Source of the DNA: Pontiella sp.
GTDB lineage: Bacteria > Verrucomicrobiota > Kiritimatiellia > Kiritimatiellales > Pontiellaceae
Length of the DNA stretch: 6,555 bases
Assembly: GCA_029939385.1 (NCBI GenBank)
Contig: JAOZSZ010000085.1
Location: 1-6,555 of the forward strand
Direction of reading: 5' to 3'
This document shows, in pieces, positions 6,420 to 6,555 of the stretch (positions are counted from its first letter, which is position 1; each line of letters starts with the position of its first letter). The notes below the pieces were generated by a model. It searched no databases. It saw only the letters and a program-made list of their open reading frames with translations, and was not told where the DNA came from. Made by a program: the position numbers and the translations under genes.

Positions 6420-6458
6420 AAAGACAAGATATTGATGAATTTTCAATATCTTGTCTTT
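6420..6458 (-). terminator. Intrinsic terminator, probably bidirectional, best oriented for the minus-strand gene
   Basis: A perfect 16-bp stem (6420-6435 with 6443-6458) closes a seven-base loop (6436-6442). Read on the minus strand, the stem ends in CTTT and runs on into ATTTTTA, a good U tract, and it begins 17 bases beyond the stop of the minus-strand gene. Read on the plus strand only CTTT then CAC follows, so it is weaker for the sugar operon, though it sits between convergent genes and may stop both. Confidence 0.85.
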
Positions 6459-6475
6459 CACTTCCGATGATTTCC

Positions 6476-6555
6476 TTACTTCTTTGGAATTTCAGTTTTA
6501 TAGGTCAAGGCATTCATCGTATCACCTCCGGTTTTAACGGTGTAGCGATAGGTTT
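6476..6555 (-). CDS. C-terminal fragment of an unidentified protein (partial, starts right of window)
   Basis: On the minus strand the frame open at the window edge reads TYRYTVKTGGDTMNAL then TYKTEIPKK and stops at TAA (6476-6478). The alternation of threonine, tyrosine and charged residues suggests a beta-strand-rich C-terminus, such as the last strands of a secreted or lipoprotein domain. The well-placed terminator just after the stop is the main support that this is a real gene end. The family cannot be told from about 26 residues. It converges on the sugar operon and is likely a separate transcription unit. Confidence 0.55.
   Translation of the reverse strand, partial: TYRYTVKTGGDTMNALTYKTEIPKK

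Noticed and set aside
1..6555. CRISPR array, insertion sequence, phage or defence system
   Set aside because: No regularly spaced repeats, transposase, terminal inverted repeats or nuclease-like genes were seen; the window is an ordinary metabolic operon in form.

Overview
The window carries one plus-strand gene cluster (about 1 to 6184) for import and catabolism of a sugar or polyol. A short intergenic stretch follows, then the tail of a convergent minus-strand gene at the right edge. It looks like a Gram-negative-type heterotrophic bacterium with moderate GC, Shine-Dalgarno-led genes and tight operon packing. The gene set (FucU, XylB-like FGGY kinase, GatD-like dehydrogenase, GatZ/KbaZ-family protein, AEC carrier) would suit a polysaccharide-degrading member of the PVC group (Verrucomicrobiota/Kiritimatiellota-like). 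That lineage guess is weak, because the window has no marker gene.

Layout, left to right: the last codons of a probable membrane transporter (2-73); fucU, a sugar mutarotase (93-527); a strong hairpin (540-584); a histidine phosphatase (592-1212); an FGGY carbohydrate kinase with a GTG start (1248-2768); a zinc-dependent medium-chain dehydrogenase close to galactitol-1-phosphate 5-dehydrogenase (2765-3799, ATGA overlap with the kinase); a full-length GatZ/KbaZ-family protein (3814-5127); an 11-bp intercistronic hairpin (5143-5172); an AEC-family membrane carrier (5189-6184). From 6185 to about 6475 I see no gene, only a 16-bp perfect hairpin terminator (6420-6458). It best serves the minus-strand gene whose last 26 or so codons end at 6476.

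How the genes may work together (inference): the kinase, dehydrogenase and GatZ-family protein are adjacent and tightly packed, and they form a plausible three-step route. A polyol such as galactitol, or a ketose such as tagatose, would be phosphorylated by the FGGY kinase. The GatD-like enzyme would oxidise the polyol phosphate to D-tagatose 6-phosphate. The GatZ-family protein, with no GatY/KbaY aldolase beside it, would act as a 4-epimerase giving D-fructose 6-phosphate. The kinase resembles xylulokinase overall but lacks its QMHG substrate motif, so its substrate is probably not D-xylulose. FucU would speed anomer interconversion of the incoming sugar (L-fucose or a galactose-like sugar). 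The order of steps, the substrate and the role of the phosphatase are not settled by the sequence.
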